Part shown: positions 1 through 9,893 of the stretch, piece after piece
How positions within the stretch are numbered: position 1 is the stretch's first letter
Layout: the number at the start of each line of letters is the position of its first letter
Origin: Allomyces arbusculus
Lineage: Eukaryota; Blastocladiomycota; Blastocladiomycetes; Blastocladiales; Blastocladiaceae
Assembly (NCBI GenBank): GCA_027604705.1
Contig: JADHYV010000013.1
Coordinates: 124,001-188,000, forward strand
Direction of reading: 5' to 3'
DNA length: 64,000 nt
The notes under the pieces: generated by a model
What the model saw: only the letters and a program-made list of their open reading frames with translations
The model's database searches: none
Told to the model about the DNA's origin: nothing
Position numbers and translations under genes: made by a program

Positions 1-1
1 G

Positions 2-1092
2 GCACCGAACGCGTCCAAGGCGCGGGAACTGCGCGTGGAGTTGGTTGATCCCGGACACCACCGCGCGCCCATGTCGCTGTTGTCCGTGGTCAAGTCGATG
101 GAGCTCATGTGGAAGCCGTGGAACCGGTCCCGGCTCGCGCTTGTCATCTCGTTCTTTATTGTCGACGTACTGGCAATTCTGTGGGCTGGGATGGCGTGCA
201 CGGCATAGAAACTGATTTTCCCGATCGATAGATGGGAATCGCGGGCCAAGGCGCGCTCTTTGTGCCATACACGTACCGCCGGTACGGGTGGACGTCCAAG
301 GAGGACGGCCTGTTCCAGTCGGTCGCATTCTTTGCCAAGGTTCTGGTCATGATCGCATTCCTGCCGATGGCACATAAGGGCAAGGACCGGTGGCGGCCGC
401 AGACGCAGCCGCAACAGCAGGAGCACGTGCGGTCGACCGATCCCGAATTGGGCGAGTCGGAAACGACGCCGCTCTTGGCTTCTTCAAGCGACCGCGCATC
501 ATCATCAGCCTCGGCGTGGCGGTGGTCGCGGCCGTGGAAGGCGTGGACGGCGCGGTACCCGATGGAGGCGAGGCTTGCGCAAATCGGTCTTCTGTCATTC
601 ATCATCACGTATGTGCTCTTTGGCGCGGCGACAGTGGGGTGGTTGTATGCCTTTGGTGCGCTATTTTTTCTCCACCTCTTTCCTTCTCTTCAATCAGTCG
701 CTGACAGTTCGTCCCCTCTCTTCTCAGCGAGCACCGTCGACGCAATCGGCATCTTGAGCCTGCCCGCGATGCGGTCCCTGCTAACGCAAACCGTGCCTGC
801 GTCGCTGGTCGGGACCGTGCTCGCGACCATCTCGGTCACGCGGTCGCTGGCGTTCATTTTGGCGCCCATCCTGTTCAACGCCGTCTACGCGGCGACTGTC
901 GGCGTCGCTGACGGCGCCGTCTACTACATGGGCGCGGGTCTCTGGACGACCGCACTCGCTCTGGCGCTCGCCGTGCAACGCAGGGACCTGGTCCCGCGCG
1001 GACGCGACGTGGTTGCTGATTCGGCGAGCATGGCCGCGGAAATCGAGGCCGAGAATATGATTGAGGAGGCTGCGCCGAATGTGGCGCACTAG
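2..1092 (+). CDS. MFS transporter, copy A (5' end outside the window)
   Basis: This is the C-terminal half of a 12-helix major facilitator closely related to copy B (2182-4503). Exons are <2..166, 232..655 and 728..1092, with joins in the same places and phases as copy B. The ATG at 232 is not a start: it is the first codon after a TAG acceptor, equivalent to an internal exon of copy B. Conserved parts are the VPYTYRRYGWTSKEDG loop, helices in FQSVAFFAKVLVMIAFLP, and the C-terminal ENMIEE tail. The 72-nt intron at 656-727 keeps frame and has no stop, so unspliced RNA would add 24 residues. Nothing seen is broken, but the first half of the gene cannot be judged. The family resembles the tetracycline-resistance/HIAT1/SLC46-like branch of MFS; the substrate is unknown. 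Confidence 0.8.
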
Positions 1093-1469
1093 GGTTGGGG
1101 TGGCCGTGTCGTGTGGTTGGTGTGGCCGTGGATTGCTTTGCGCGCCATTGAAGTCATTGTGCGCGCTGTATATCGTTTTTGCTTTGGTTTGGTCAGTTTG
1201 TGTTGCTATGATTTCGTTGCGGTCGGACGTGCTGGACGCGCTCCTGCAGCGACTGCATTAAATCACGTTTTGCTTTTCTTCTTCATCGCAGCCTTGTCCA
1301 CTGCGCGTATTACTTCCTGTGGTGGGGTAGGAGGCTGGCCGAGAAATTAACGATTGCTGTTGTGAATCCAGACTGGACCAGCGTCAGCTGTTAGCTGTTG
1401 CGCGCGAGTGGTCTGGCATCTCGAGCTAATCAGAACATGATCGTCGTCGCCCCCAGCTCTCCACCACCG
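1093..1469. other. Intergenic spacer, array unit 1
   Basis: Holds the 3' flank of transporter copy A and the upstream flank of the first VMA12 relic. It is similar in pieces to the spacers after copies B and C (the TTTTGCT pyrimidine-rich stretch near 1268). No convincing coding sequence or RNA gene is seen. Confidence 0.5.
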
Positions 1470-2022
1470 TACTGCCACCAATCGTGTATTTCCAGTGGAT
1501 GCCCACTATCCGCGACTTGCTGCACGCCGTATACGCCTGGCCGGACAAACGTCACGCCGCGTCCCTCGACAATGGTCACGACCCACTCACCTACCAATGC
1601 AATGACCTCCGTGCAAGGCCTCGGGCGAGGAGCATTGCTCCACGCCATGACGCGCGCGCATCGGGTCCCCCGTCACCGCTGGCGACAGGAAATTTGCGCA
1701 ACAAATTTCCAAATTCCCAAGTTTCCTCGTGCTGTCGCGTCGCGTCCTTCCAGTTACCGGCGCTCCAACACATCCTCGACGACATTCGCCACGACCAACA
1801 CCGGAAAGAGCACGAGCTCATCGCGTCGGCCATGGTTCGCACCGACACGCAGATCGATGTTGGGCCCTGGCCCTGTGCAGAGCCAAGATCGTCCTTTGCG
1901 CCTTGTCCTCCGGAGCCAATCAATTGTGATTGACAGTAGTTTCAAGTTGCCTGCAGCTGAACGCCGTCATTCACCCGCTCGATCCTCGGCGTGACGGCTG
2001 GCTTGCCTTATGTGATGGATGC
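1470..2022 (+). pseudogene. VMA12/TMEM199-like relic 1
   Basis: Collinear with the intact VMA12 gene at 4804-5541. Recognisable pieces are IRDLLHAVYA (about 1508-1537), the LDN segment near 1565, LPALQHILDDIRHDQHRKEH (about 1756-1815, matching SPALQRILDDIRRDQERKEY of the intact copy), and a final-exon trace near 1978-2020 (CTCGATCCTCGGCG then CTGGCTTGC). Internal deletions and frame changes lie between them: the alanine/leucine-rich middle of exon 1 is largely lost, and the first membrane helix after RKEH is replaced by unrelated sequence. No open frame joins the blocks. It is a host gene duplicate that decayed while the unit 2 copy stayed intact. Confidence 0.75.
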
Positions 2023-2181
2023 TCTGCTTCTGTTCTGCCCTACCTTCCACACACCCGGACGGCCTGGCTCGTGCAACTTCTTATGTCGACATCTATCACG
2101 CCACTCGACGATATTGCAACACGCTCTCGCTCCCTCTCCCGCCAGGCCGATTAGTTCGCACGCTCTGATCAAGGACGCACC

Positions 2182-4503
2182 ATGGACGCCGAAGCCGACG
2201 CGACCAGCAGCAGTAGCGTGTCCAGCAGCTCAGCGGCAATCTCGTCGCTCACGGAGGCCCACGTCAACAGTCCGCACAAGCGCGATTTATCGAGCGCATC
2301 AGCAACGTTGGCCACAGCTGTCTCTGCCGACGCGCCGCTTGCCGGGACTAGACGCAAGCCGTCGATGAACGAGGAGGATACCCGGCCTTTCCGGCCTTTG
2401 CTTCATGACGCTGCTGACGAACTCGCTTCGCCACCGACCAATGATCCTGCTGTCGCGTCCCGCACCGTCCCGGTCGACAATTCGCGCCGCGTCTACGTGT
2501 CCATGTCGATCGTCTTCACGATTGCCGTGGCCTTTTCCATGATCACGGCGCCGCAACAACAGTTTGTGCTCAGGCTCGTGTGTCGCGAAGCGACCGCATC
2601 GTTGGGAATGCACGGTGGAAAACTGGTAATGCCGGGTGCTGGGACGCTCGTGGTGAGTGCAGTCAAGCACGGCAGCACGATTGATCCAATTTGTCAACGA
2701 CCAGACGGTGCGTGTCTTAACGGGTTTATGAACTGGTGGTTTCGGTTCATTGATGTGGTTCCACTGACTGCCAACGATGCGTCACTCTATTGGTAGTGCA
2801 GCGCGTGATAGTCGCGACCACGACTATGCTCTCGCTCGTGCTCGCCATTCCAGCCATGTTCGCAACGTCCTTGTACGGACAGCTATCGGATAACCCACGG
2901 ATTGGTGCGTCGTTAGCGCAGGCTTCGAAGCAACCTATTGGCTCACTCCTGCGTGCTCCATGTGCAGGTCGCCGCCCATTCCTGCTTCTCCCCGTGTTTG
3001 GGTATATTTTCTTCCTCAGCAGCATCTTTGTCGTCGACCGCTTGCAGCTGTCAAGCTGGTTCTTGATCCCCGGTAATTTGGTTCTCGGACTTGCCGGCGA
3101 ACTTTCCACTCTGCTCATGGGTACGCTGTTTAGTTTGTGACCTGTGGTGCCTTGGAATTTCGATTGATACGCGCTCTCTTCATTGCAGCACTGTTTGCAA
3201 TGATGACCGACTTGATCCCGACGCCGAACCGCACCTTCTTTTTCGTGATCATTGAGCTGACCATGATGATTGGGATGATGATTGGGCCGCTGCTCATGTC
3301 GGCAGCCGTCTCATATGCGCCCGAGAGTCCGCTGTTGCCGATCGGCACGGGTATTGCGCTCATGGCGCTCGCATTCGTGCTTATCCTGATCATGGTCCCG
3401 GGCGCATCCAAAGCGCAGGAGCTGCGCGCCGAGACGGTCGATCCTGGCCACCGCGCGCCCATGTCGCTGTGGTCGGTCGTCAAGTCGATGGAGCTCATAT
3501 GGAAGCCGTGGAGCCGATCGCGGCTTGCGCTTGTCGTTGCGTTGTTTATTGCTGACGTACGTGACATATTGCCGATGGGTCTGGACGTGCGTGCACGACA
3601 CTGATCAGCACCTTTTACTGCCAATGAATCAGCTGTGTAGCGCGGGTCAAAGCACCATGCTCGTGCCCTACACGTACCGCCGGTTCGGGTGGACGTCCAA
3701 GGAGGACGGCCTGTTCCAGTCGGTCGCGTTCTTTGCCAAGGTTCTGGTCATGATCGCATTCCTGCCGTTTGCACACAAGGGCAAGGACCGGTGGCGCTCG
3801 ACTTCGCCGTTGGAGCAGCAACCGCGGTCGAGTGATCCCGAGTCGAGCGGGTCGGAAACGACGCCGCTCTTGGCCTCGTCAAACGACCGTGCGGCGCCGT
3901 TGGCATCGACGTGGTGGTGGTCGCAGGCGTGGGCCGCGTGGACAGCGCGGTACCCGATGGAAGCGTGGCTCGGGCAAACCGGTCTCCTGTCGAATGCCAT
4001 CACGTATGTGCTCTATGGCGCAGCGACTGTCGGGTGGTTGTATGCTACGGGTATGCTCTTTGCGCTCTTCTTCGTGTGCCCTACCATCGGCGACTGTTGC
4101 CCAGACGCTAACGCGGTTCATGGCTTTACTATCCCCAGCGAGTACCGTCGACGCCATCGGCATCTTGAGCATGCCCGCCATGCGGTCACTCCTCACGCAA
4201 ACCGTGCCCGCGTCCCTTGTTGGCACCATCCTTGCGACCGTCTCCGTCATGCGGTCGCTCGCATTCATCCTCGCGCCCATTTTGTTCAATGCCGTCTATG
4301 CGGCGACGGTGGGCGTCGCCGATGGCGCCGTCTACTTCATGGCCGCGGGTCTCTGGACGATTACGCTCGCTTTGGCGCTTGCCGTGCAGCGCAAGGATCT
4401 GGTCCCACGCGGACCCTATGCAGTGCCGGACTCGGCGAGCGTGGTCGCGGAAATCGAAGCCGAGAATATGATCGAGGAGGTCGCGCCGAATGCGCCGCAC
4501 TAG
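2182..4503 (+). CDS. MFS transporter, copy B (intact)
   Basis: Six exons: 2182..2707, 2797..2904, 2968..3120, 3189..3556, 3633..4050, 4139..4503, giving 645 aa; every junction keeps phase. The ATG at 2182 has a good context (CACCATGG). An acidic, serine-rich N-terminal tail of about 110 residues precedes the first helix (VYVSMSIVFTIAVAFSMI). The loop 2-3 signature GQLSDNPRIGRRPFLLLP is the classic MFS G-x-LSD-x-GRRP motif and marks helices 2 and 3. DLIPTPNRTFFFVIIE follows in the helix 4-5 region. A long charged loop (about residues 430-480) lies between the two halves, as in the tetracycline-resistance/HIAT1/SLC46-like group. Membrane location, probably vacuolar or plasma membrane, is inferred; the substrate is unknown. 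It lies directly upstream of intact VMA12 and is flanked by copies A and C. Confidence 0.88.
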
Positions 4504-4803
4504 GGAGGGTGGACGCGGTGCGCAGCAGGCGCGGACGTGAATAGTTTCGTGCGGTTTCGGAATTCTGGTGCGCAACGTCTCCGTTTTGTGCTTGCGGGGA
4601 TTGGTTTGGTTTGCTTCGGTTGCATTTGGCCTTGCTGCGCGCGCTCATGCGGCGGCCGCGGCATTTTCGTTTTGCTCTTCATCATCTGCGCACCCTTGTC
4701 CACTGTGTGTCTTTATTTATGGGGTCCTGGGTAATAATATGCTGGAGCAGGCATGACACATCAACGTAAGCGGACCAGCATCGTCCCTCCCGGCTTCATC
4801 ACC

Positions 4804-5541
4804 ATGACCACGGCACCACCGCCAATTGTGCATCTCCAGGCAACACCCGCGACTCGCGACTTGCTGCACGCTGTCTACGCCAGCCCGGCCGCACAAGCGT
4901 CGGGTCTTGCCGGAGAGATCGCCGCGTACCTCGACAATGACCGTGTCCCGCTTGCCCTTTTGCACCGGTGCCACGAGCACGGCATCCAATGCCTCGGGCG
5001 CGACAAGTCGCTCTTCGCTTTGACGCGCGGCACCCGCGTGGCCCTCCCGCCACCACTGACGTCGACGGGCAAGGTGCGCCCATTTCTCACGTTCGTGACT
5101 CGGGAAAAAATTGTGGTGACGCGTCAAAATATGTCGCGTAGTCGCCCGCACTGCAGCGCATCCTCGACGACATTCGCCGCGACCAAGAACGTAAAGAGTA
5201 CGAACGCATGGCTGGGCATACGTTACCCGGTTCGCGCGAGGACAGTGACGCGCCCGTGATCCCGCGCGCGACACGGCGCACGTTTCTCGCCATTACCAAT
5301 GTCTTCTACACGGCCGTGTCCGTGTTTGTCGCCGTGTATTACATTGGCGCGACAGTCGCGGATGATATTGCATGGGTACGTCTGGAAATGCCGTGCTGGA
5401 GGATCATGGCTGAATGTAACTAATGCTTCTTGCCGTGCCATCACTTAGCAAGTCTTGGTCGCGTTCTTGCTCGCCATGCTCGTCCTCGGCGGCGAGGCCT
5501 GGCTTGCATACCGCAGCGGCGATCAACGGAAAATGACATGA
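4804..5541 (+). CDS. VMA12: V-ATPase assembly factor, Vma12/TMEM199 family
   Basis: Exons 4804..5073, 5142..5375 and 5449..5541 give 198 aa; both introns (68 and 73 nt) are phase 0 and the second has a TAACTAAT branch region. The protein has an N-terminal cytosolic domain (TRDLLHAVYASP...), the family motif SPALQRILDDIRRDQERKEY (residues 91-110), and two C-terminal membrane helices: FLAITNVFYTAVSVFVAVYY (138-157) and VLVAFLLAMLVLGGEAWLAY (170-189). This layout of helical pre-membrane segment, TNV, hairpin and acidic residue in the last helix is typical of Vma12p/TMEM199, the ER factors that help assemble the V0 sector of the vacuolar H+-ATPase. An in-frame ATG at 4753 could add 17 residues; 4804 is preferred for its ACCATGA context. 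Degenerate copies lie at 1470-2022 and 9270-9720, so this is probably the only working copy here. Confidence 0.8.
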
Positions 5542-5739
5542 TACTGGACAAAGTCTCTTTTGGTCTTGCTGATGCTCTCGAACTAGAGAAGCGGACCCGC
5601 GGCGAGCAAGGAATTGAATTAGCGGCATGAAGACAGCGATGACAGCATTTTCCCTGCGGCTGAAAAATCTGTCATTCCCACCCATCGTGACTGTGTTGTT
5701 TTTCGAGTTTTCCGTAGGATGACTATTGAAATGCCCACC

Positions 5740-5930
5740 CTGTTCCGCACCGTCGCACCTTCGACCCCCGCCAGTCCCGGCGGCAGCGACGACTCTGCTG
5801 GCAGCGCACCACTCCCGCCCGCCACCTCGTCACACTTGACTTTGCTCGGGTCCGGTCAGAAACGGACGTCTCGTCGACAGATACTCATCCTGCCTGGCAA
5901 GAACGGCCACGTCGGTGTGCGCATTTAACG
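5740..5930 (-). pseudogene. Fossil of the ADA3 3' end
   Basis: On the minus strand this stretch reads AGGSGALPAESSLPPGLAG, which aligns with the C-terminal AGGGVLPAAASLGPVPPLQV... of ADA3 at 9894-10020. At DNA level blocks such as CTGCTGGCAGC, CCCGCC and TTGAC(T/A)TT match in order. The copy is shortened and diverged, has no attached N-terminal part, and stops being recognisable upstream of about 5930. Its order and orientation relative to VMA12 are the same as for the true ADA3 and the third VMA12 relic, so it marks the right edge of an ancestral duplication unit. Confidence 0.65.
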
Positions 5931-6707
5931 GAGGGGGCACGCACACCGCCATAAAGTAAACCGAGCGGGCGATCCACGCAGTCGGTCGTTGACGGTGCTC
6001 CTAGAGGGCGAGGCGAAGCGGAAATGTGCTGCATTTGGGCAGTTGCTCAATTGTTGATTGGCGTGAGTGCCTCACGTGGATATCCCGCGGCCGGTGCGGG
6101 ACGCGCGAGACGCAACTCACGAACGATACCTCGGCGCTGCCGCCACTGCACCACTCTGGCACCTCGGGAGCCTAGTCGAACCGGCGTGCGCAGATGCTTG
6201 GCTGAGTCTGGTTTGCTTCCTACACACTACAACCTTGCTATCTTCTCAAAATCGACGTTGGGTTCGGTTGGTTTCTATTTCTTCCTCTTGATCAGTAAAG
6301 ATCACACTTCTGACGGGCCATCTCTTGTGCGTGGCCCACTTCGATGAGCCCATTTGTGCTCTTCCCTCCCTGTCGTTACCTGCCTAACATACTTGCCTTG
6401 CCGCGCGGGATGTTTCAACTTCCATTTGACTTCCATTCGATGATGGCACGCCTCCCAAGGACCAGGCGGTCTGGTTTGTTCCGCTGTTCCATGCCAACAT
6501 GTTGCCTGCAGCATGGATGATCGGCGGTTGTCGATTTAAGCATCGGAGGATCCCCCCGAAGCACTTCTTCGGTCTGCAGGGACTGCACCAAGCTCTTCGC
6601 GCACACCGATCAACGACACAGCATGCACGACGCGATCACCAGTCACGAAGAACAATGGCGGCAGCGCGGCGTCAAGTACATCGCCAACGGCGATCCACGA
6701 CGATGAT
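5931..6707. other. Non-coding stretch before transporter copy C
   Basis: About 780 bases with no convincing gene. Short open frames here have no family resemblance and no consistent splice pattern. Expected contents are the duplication breakpoint and the old promoter of the third transporter copy. Confidence 0.4.
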
Positions 6708-8895
6708 ATGCAAAATCACGAGAGTTCGAGCGCGTCGACCGGGTCGGTCACAGTAGTCTCTTCTGACGTTCCGCTTGGCGCGACCAGCAAGAATTCGAAC
6801 GTGCTTCGTGATGCGGCCGACGTACATTCGTTGCCGCCCGGTGGCGGCGCTGCTGCTCTCTCACCCGCCAGGCCCAAGAACGCACGCCACGTCTAATTTT
6901 TCATGTCGATCTCTTTACGGTTTCTATGGCGCTCATGATGATCAATGCGCCACAGCGCCAGTTTATACTCCGAATTGTGTGTCGCGAAACGGTCGTCATT
7001 GGGACTGCACAAGTTTGCGCAGGGTGTGGCCAAGCACAGCAGCGCGATTAATCCAGTCTGTCAAAAGCCGGATGGTTCGTCTCGATGGACTTTCGCTGGT
7101 TCCATCCTTCTGGTGTAATGTGACTGACTGACGACAAACCATCACTGTAACACGCACGAAAAAGTGCAGCGCGCGATGCTTCAACTACAACCATTCTCAC
7201 GCTCATGCACGCCATCCCGGCCATGTTTGCTACTTCGTTCTACGGGCAGCTGTCTGATAACCCGCGGATTGGTTCGTCGCTATCTACAGCTGATCATGGT
7301 GTCATTTCGTGCCTCTTGTCTCACTCGTGTGCCCCACTTAGGTCGGCGCCCATTCCTAGTGCTTCCCGCGCTCGGGTATATTTCCTGCCTCAGCAACATT
7401 TACATCGTCGATGGTTTCAACCAGTCGAGCTGGTACTTGATCCCTGGCAACTTGCTTCTCGGCCTTTCGGGCGAACTGTCCACTTTCCTCATGGGTAAGT
7501 ACGCTGAATATGTGGACCGCACGTCATTTGACACTATCTGACACGTAACTGCACCACTCCAGCTATTTTTGCAATGACGGCCGACCTCATCCCGACGCCG
7601 AACCGTATCTTCTTTTTTGTGATCACGGAAATGACATTTATGACGGGGATGAAGGTTGGACCGTTGATCATGTCGGCGATGGTTGCGCGCGCACCTGACA
7701 TGCCGCTGTTGCCAATTGGCGTTGGCATCGGGCTCATGGCTTTCGCGATCGTGTTCACTCTCATCTTCGCCCCGAGCGCGTCCAAGGCACAGGAGCTCCA
7801 CGCCGAGGGCGGCGATCACGGCCAGCAGTGCGTGCGCATGTCGCTGTGGTCGGCCATCAAGGCCATGAAGCTCATGTGGAAACCGTGAACCGGTCGCGGT
7901 TCGCCATCGTCATTTCATTCTTTATCTCTGACGTATGTGGTCTCGCCAATTTTTTGGGCCGCATGGGCTGAACGATTTCTCAGTCTCATTGTGCCTTTGA
8001 TGTGCCTTCGTTGTGCCCTCTAGTTGTGCACTTCGGCCCAAGCGACACTTCTTGTGCCCTATGCGTACCGCCGGTTCGGGTGGACGTCCAAGGAGGACGG
8101 ATATTACCAGGCAGCCGCGTTCTTTGCCAAAGTGCTCGTCATGATCGCGTTTTTGCCCTTCGCGCACAAGGCCAAGAACCGGTGGCGGTCGCAGTCGCAG
8201 GAGCAGTCACAGCCGCAGGAGCAGCAGCCACTGCAGTCGAATGGTGACCCCGAGTCCGGCGAGTCGGAAACGACACCGGTTGGCCACTTCGAGTGATCCT
8301 GCAACGTCGTCGGACTCGACACGAGGTTGGTTGCGGCCATGGACGGCACGGTACTTAATGGAGGCGTTGGTCGCTCAAGTCGGCTTCTTCTCGTTTGTCG
8401 TCGCGTATGCCCTCTCTGGTGTGGCGGAAGTCGGGTGGTTGTATATCTTGGGTACGATCTTCGCCCTCCACCTCGCTCTTCCTTGCTTGATCACCTGCAA
8501 ACAGCCGTCGCTGACGAATCTCACGGTTTTTTAATGGTCACCAGCAAGCACTATCGACGCCGTTGGCTCTTTGAGTACGCCCTCGATCCGGTCGCTGCTC
8601 ACGCAAACCGTGTCCGCGCCCTTGATTGGGACTGTGCTGGCCACCATCTCCGTCATGCATTCTCTGGCGTACTTTTTGGCCCCCTGTCGTGTTCAACGCC
8701 GTCTACGCGGCGACCGTGGGCGCTGTTGACGGCGCAGCCTTCTACATGGGCGCAGCCTTGTGGGCAATCGCGCTCGCCCTGTCGCTCGCCGTGGAGCGCA
8801 AGGACCTGGCCGTGCACGGACCTGACGCGGTGGTGGCAAAGTTCGAAACCGAAAAGTCGATGCAGGACGAGGTGGCGCTGAACGAGGTGCAATAG
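6708..8895 (+). pseudogene. MFS transporter, copy C (decayed)
   Basis: Collinear with copy B through all six exons: remnants at about 6708-7071, 7165-7273, 7342-7494, 7563-7932, 8020-8452 and 8546-8895. Some parts are very well kept, such as GRRPFLVLPALGYI, ADLIPTPNRIFFFVITEM and RRFGWTSKEDG. At least five lesions break it: exon 1 shifts frame around 6890-6930; exon 2 has diverged out of frame near 7180-7210; a one-base loss near 7886 turns the KPW-NR join into KP-stop; a two-base loss near 8280 shifts frame before the central loop and gives a stop; and a shift near 8685 breaks APxxFNAVYAATVG. Most introns keep GT..AG ends. Decay looks recent compared with the VMA12 relics. Confidence 0.8.
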
Positions 8896-9269
8896 AGTGG
8901 AGGTGGCCCACGCTTGACACGCGGGCGGGTTGCTTTACGTTGTGCCCAGGATTTTGATGCGCGCTTGACCTGTCTTTTGTTTGTTAAAATTGTTTTCGGG
9001 CTGTATTGGTTTGCTTTTTTGGTAAACATGTCGGGTGTGCTCTCACGGCAACTGCCACAACTCCGTTTTGCTCTTCATCATTCTCGTAGCCTTGTACACC
9101 GTATTTTGTTTATCTCCTGCCCAGAGCCCAATACAAAATGTCATGTCGCTGATGCATGCCTCTGAATTGGTGTGTCGTGGGTCGAGTGCAGGCTTCTGTG
9201 CAAAGACAAACATTTGTCACAAAGTGACCGAGTCTTCGTTGCCCTCACCTCCAACCGTGCTCACAACAA
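8896..9269. other. Intergenic spacer, array unit 3
   Basis: Related in pieces to the spacers after copies A and B (TTTTGCTCTTCATCATT near 9068, CCTTGTACAC near 9090). No gene is seen. Confidence 0.45.
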
Positions 9270-9720
9270 TCAATCATGTACATCCCGAAATGAGATGCTG
9301 CGCCAATCACTGCGTCCCACTACTCCTCGTGCGTCGGTACCACAAGCACGGTACGGTGATGCCTCGGCCGGGGAAATCACTTTGCGCGAGAGCGCATAGG
9401 CTCCCCACCTGTCATCACCGACCCCTACCAGGCCAATTCTGTCCGCAGCAAACATCCACGAGGTTGAACGTTGTCTCTGCCGCGTCGCGTGGCGTCCGTT
9501 CCGTACCGTTGGCCGCGCTGCATTGCTTCCTTAGTGATCGACTTCGCGCGGCCAAGTGCGGAAAGCGGATCCACACACGGCCATTCCGTGCCCCGGTCAA
9601 ATTAAAATAACTGATGTTTCTTGGCGTGTCGTTCGCATGGCTTGATCGCGCTCCTGTCACTTGCGATGGTATGCCGGCCTGGCGCGCAGACCGTCGTGGT
9701 CACCAGTGAAAATGTGTAGT
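9270..9720 (+). pseudogene. VMA12/TMEM199-like relic 2
   Basis: DNA-level matches to intact VMA12 occur in the right order. CGGTACCACAAGCACGG (about 9333-9349) corresponds to the CHEHG region, followed by CCTCGGCCGGGGAAATCACT. GCCGCGCTGCAT (about 9510) corresponds to the start of exon 2 (CCCGCACTGCAG). The stretch GATCGCGCTCC ... GGTATGCCGGCCTGGC (about 9646-9680) corresponds to the last exon. None of these blocks shares an open frame and the first helix is lost. It is the most decayed of the three VMA12 copies. Confidence 0.6.
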
Positions 9721-9893
9721 TTTGAGTTGATTTAACTAAATGTTGCTGATGATTTCGGTCTTCTCTCGAGTTTGAGTGAAAAAAGACGACCACGATCAGC
9801 ATCCTGGAGGGACCCGGTCCCCCGCCCACCGCAAACTGTCCTGTCTTTCGGGAAAAAAAATATTGACACGCCCGCGCCGACCCCCCACCGCCT

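Larger units (their letters stand above)
1..9720 (+). repeat. Decayed three-copy tandem array of [MFS transporter - VMA12]
   Basis: Three consecutive units each carry an MFS transporter gene followed by a VMA12-like gene on the plus strand. Unit 1 runs from before base 1 to about 2022, unit 2 from 2182 to 5541, unit 3 from about 6708 to 9720. Homology includes the short spacers: each transporter stop is followed about 150-200 bases later by a related TTTTGCT(C/T)TTC ... CCTTGT(C/A)CAC stretch (near 1268, 4670 and 9065). Intron positions are shared between transporter copies. A reversed fragment of the downstream ADA3 3' end (about 5740-5930) sits between units 2 and 3, which fits tandem duplication of a block reaching from the transporter into ADA3. 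Homology and order are seen directly; unequal crossing-over as the mechanism is inferred. Confidence 0.85.

Noticed and set aside
232-1092. ATG at 232 as the start of a short transporter
   Set aside because: It follows a TAG acceptor and corresponds to the start of an internal exon in the intact paralog at 3633, which lacks a Met there.
5931-6707. Several 60-110 codon frames
   Set aside because: No homology to the array units, no good start context and no splice logic; expected by chance in GC-rich DNA.
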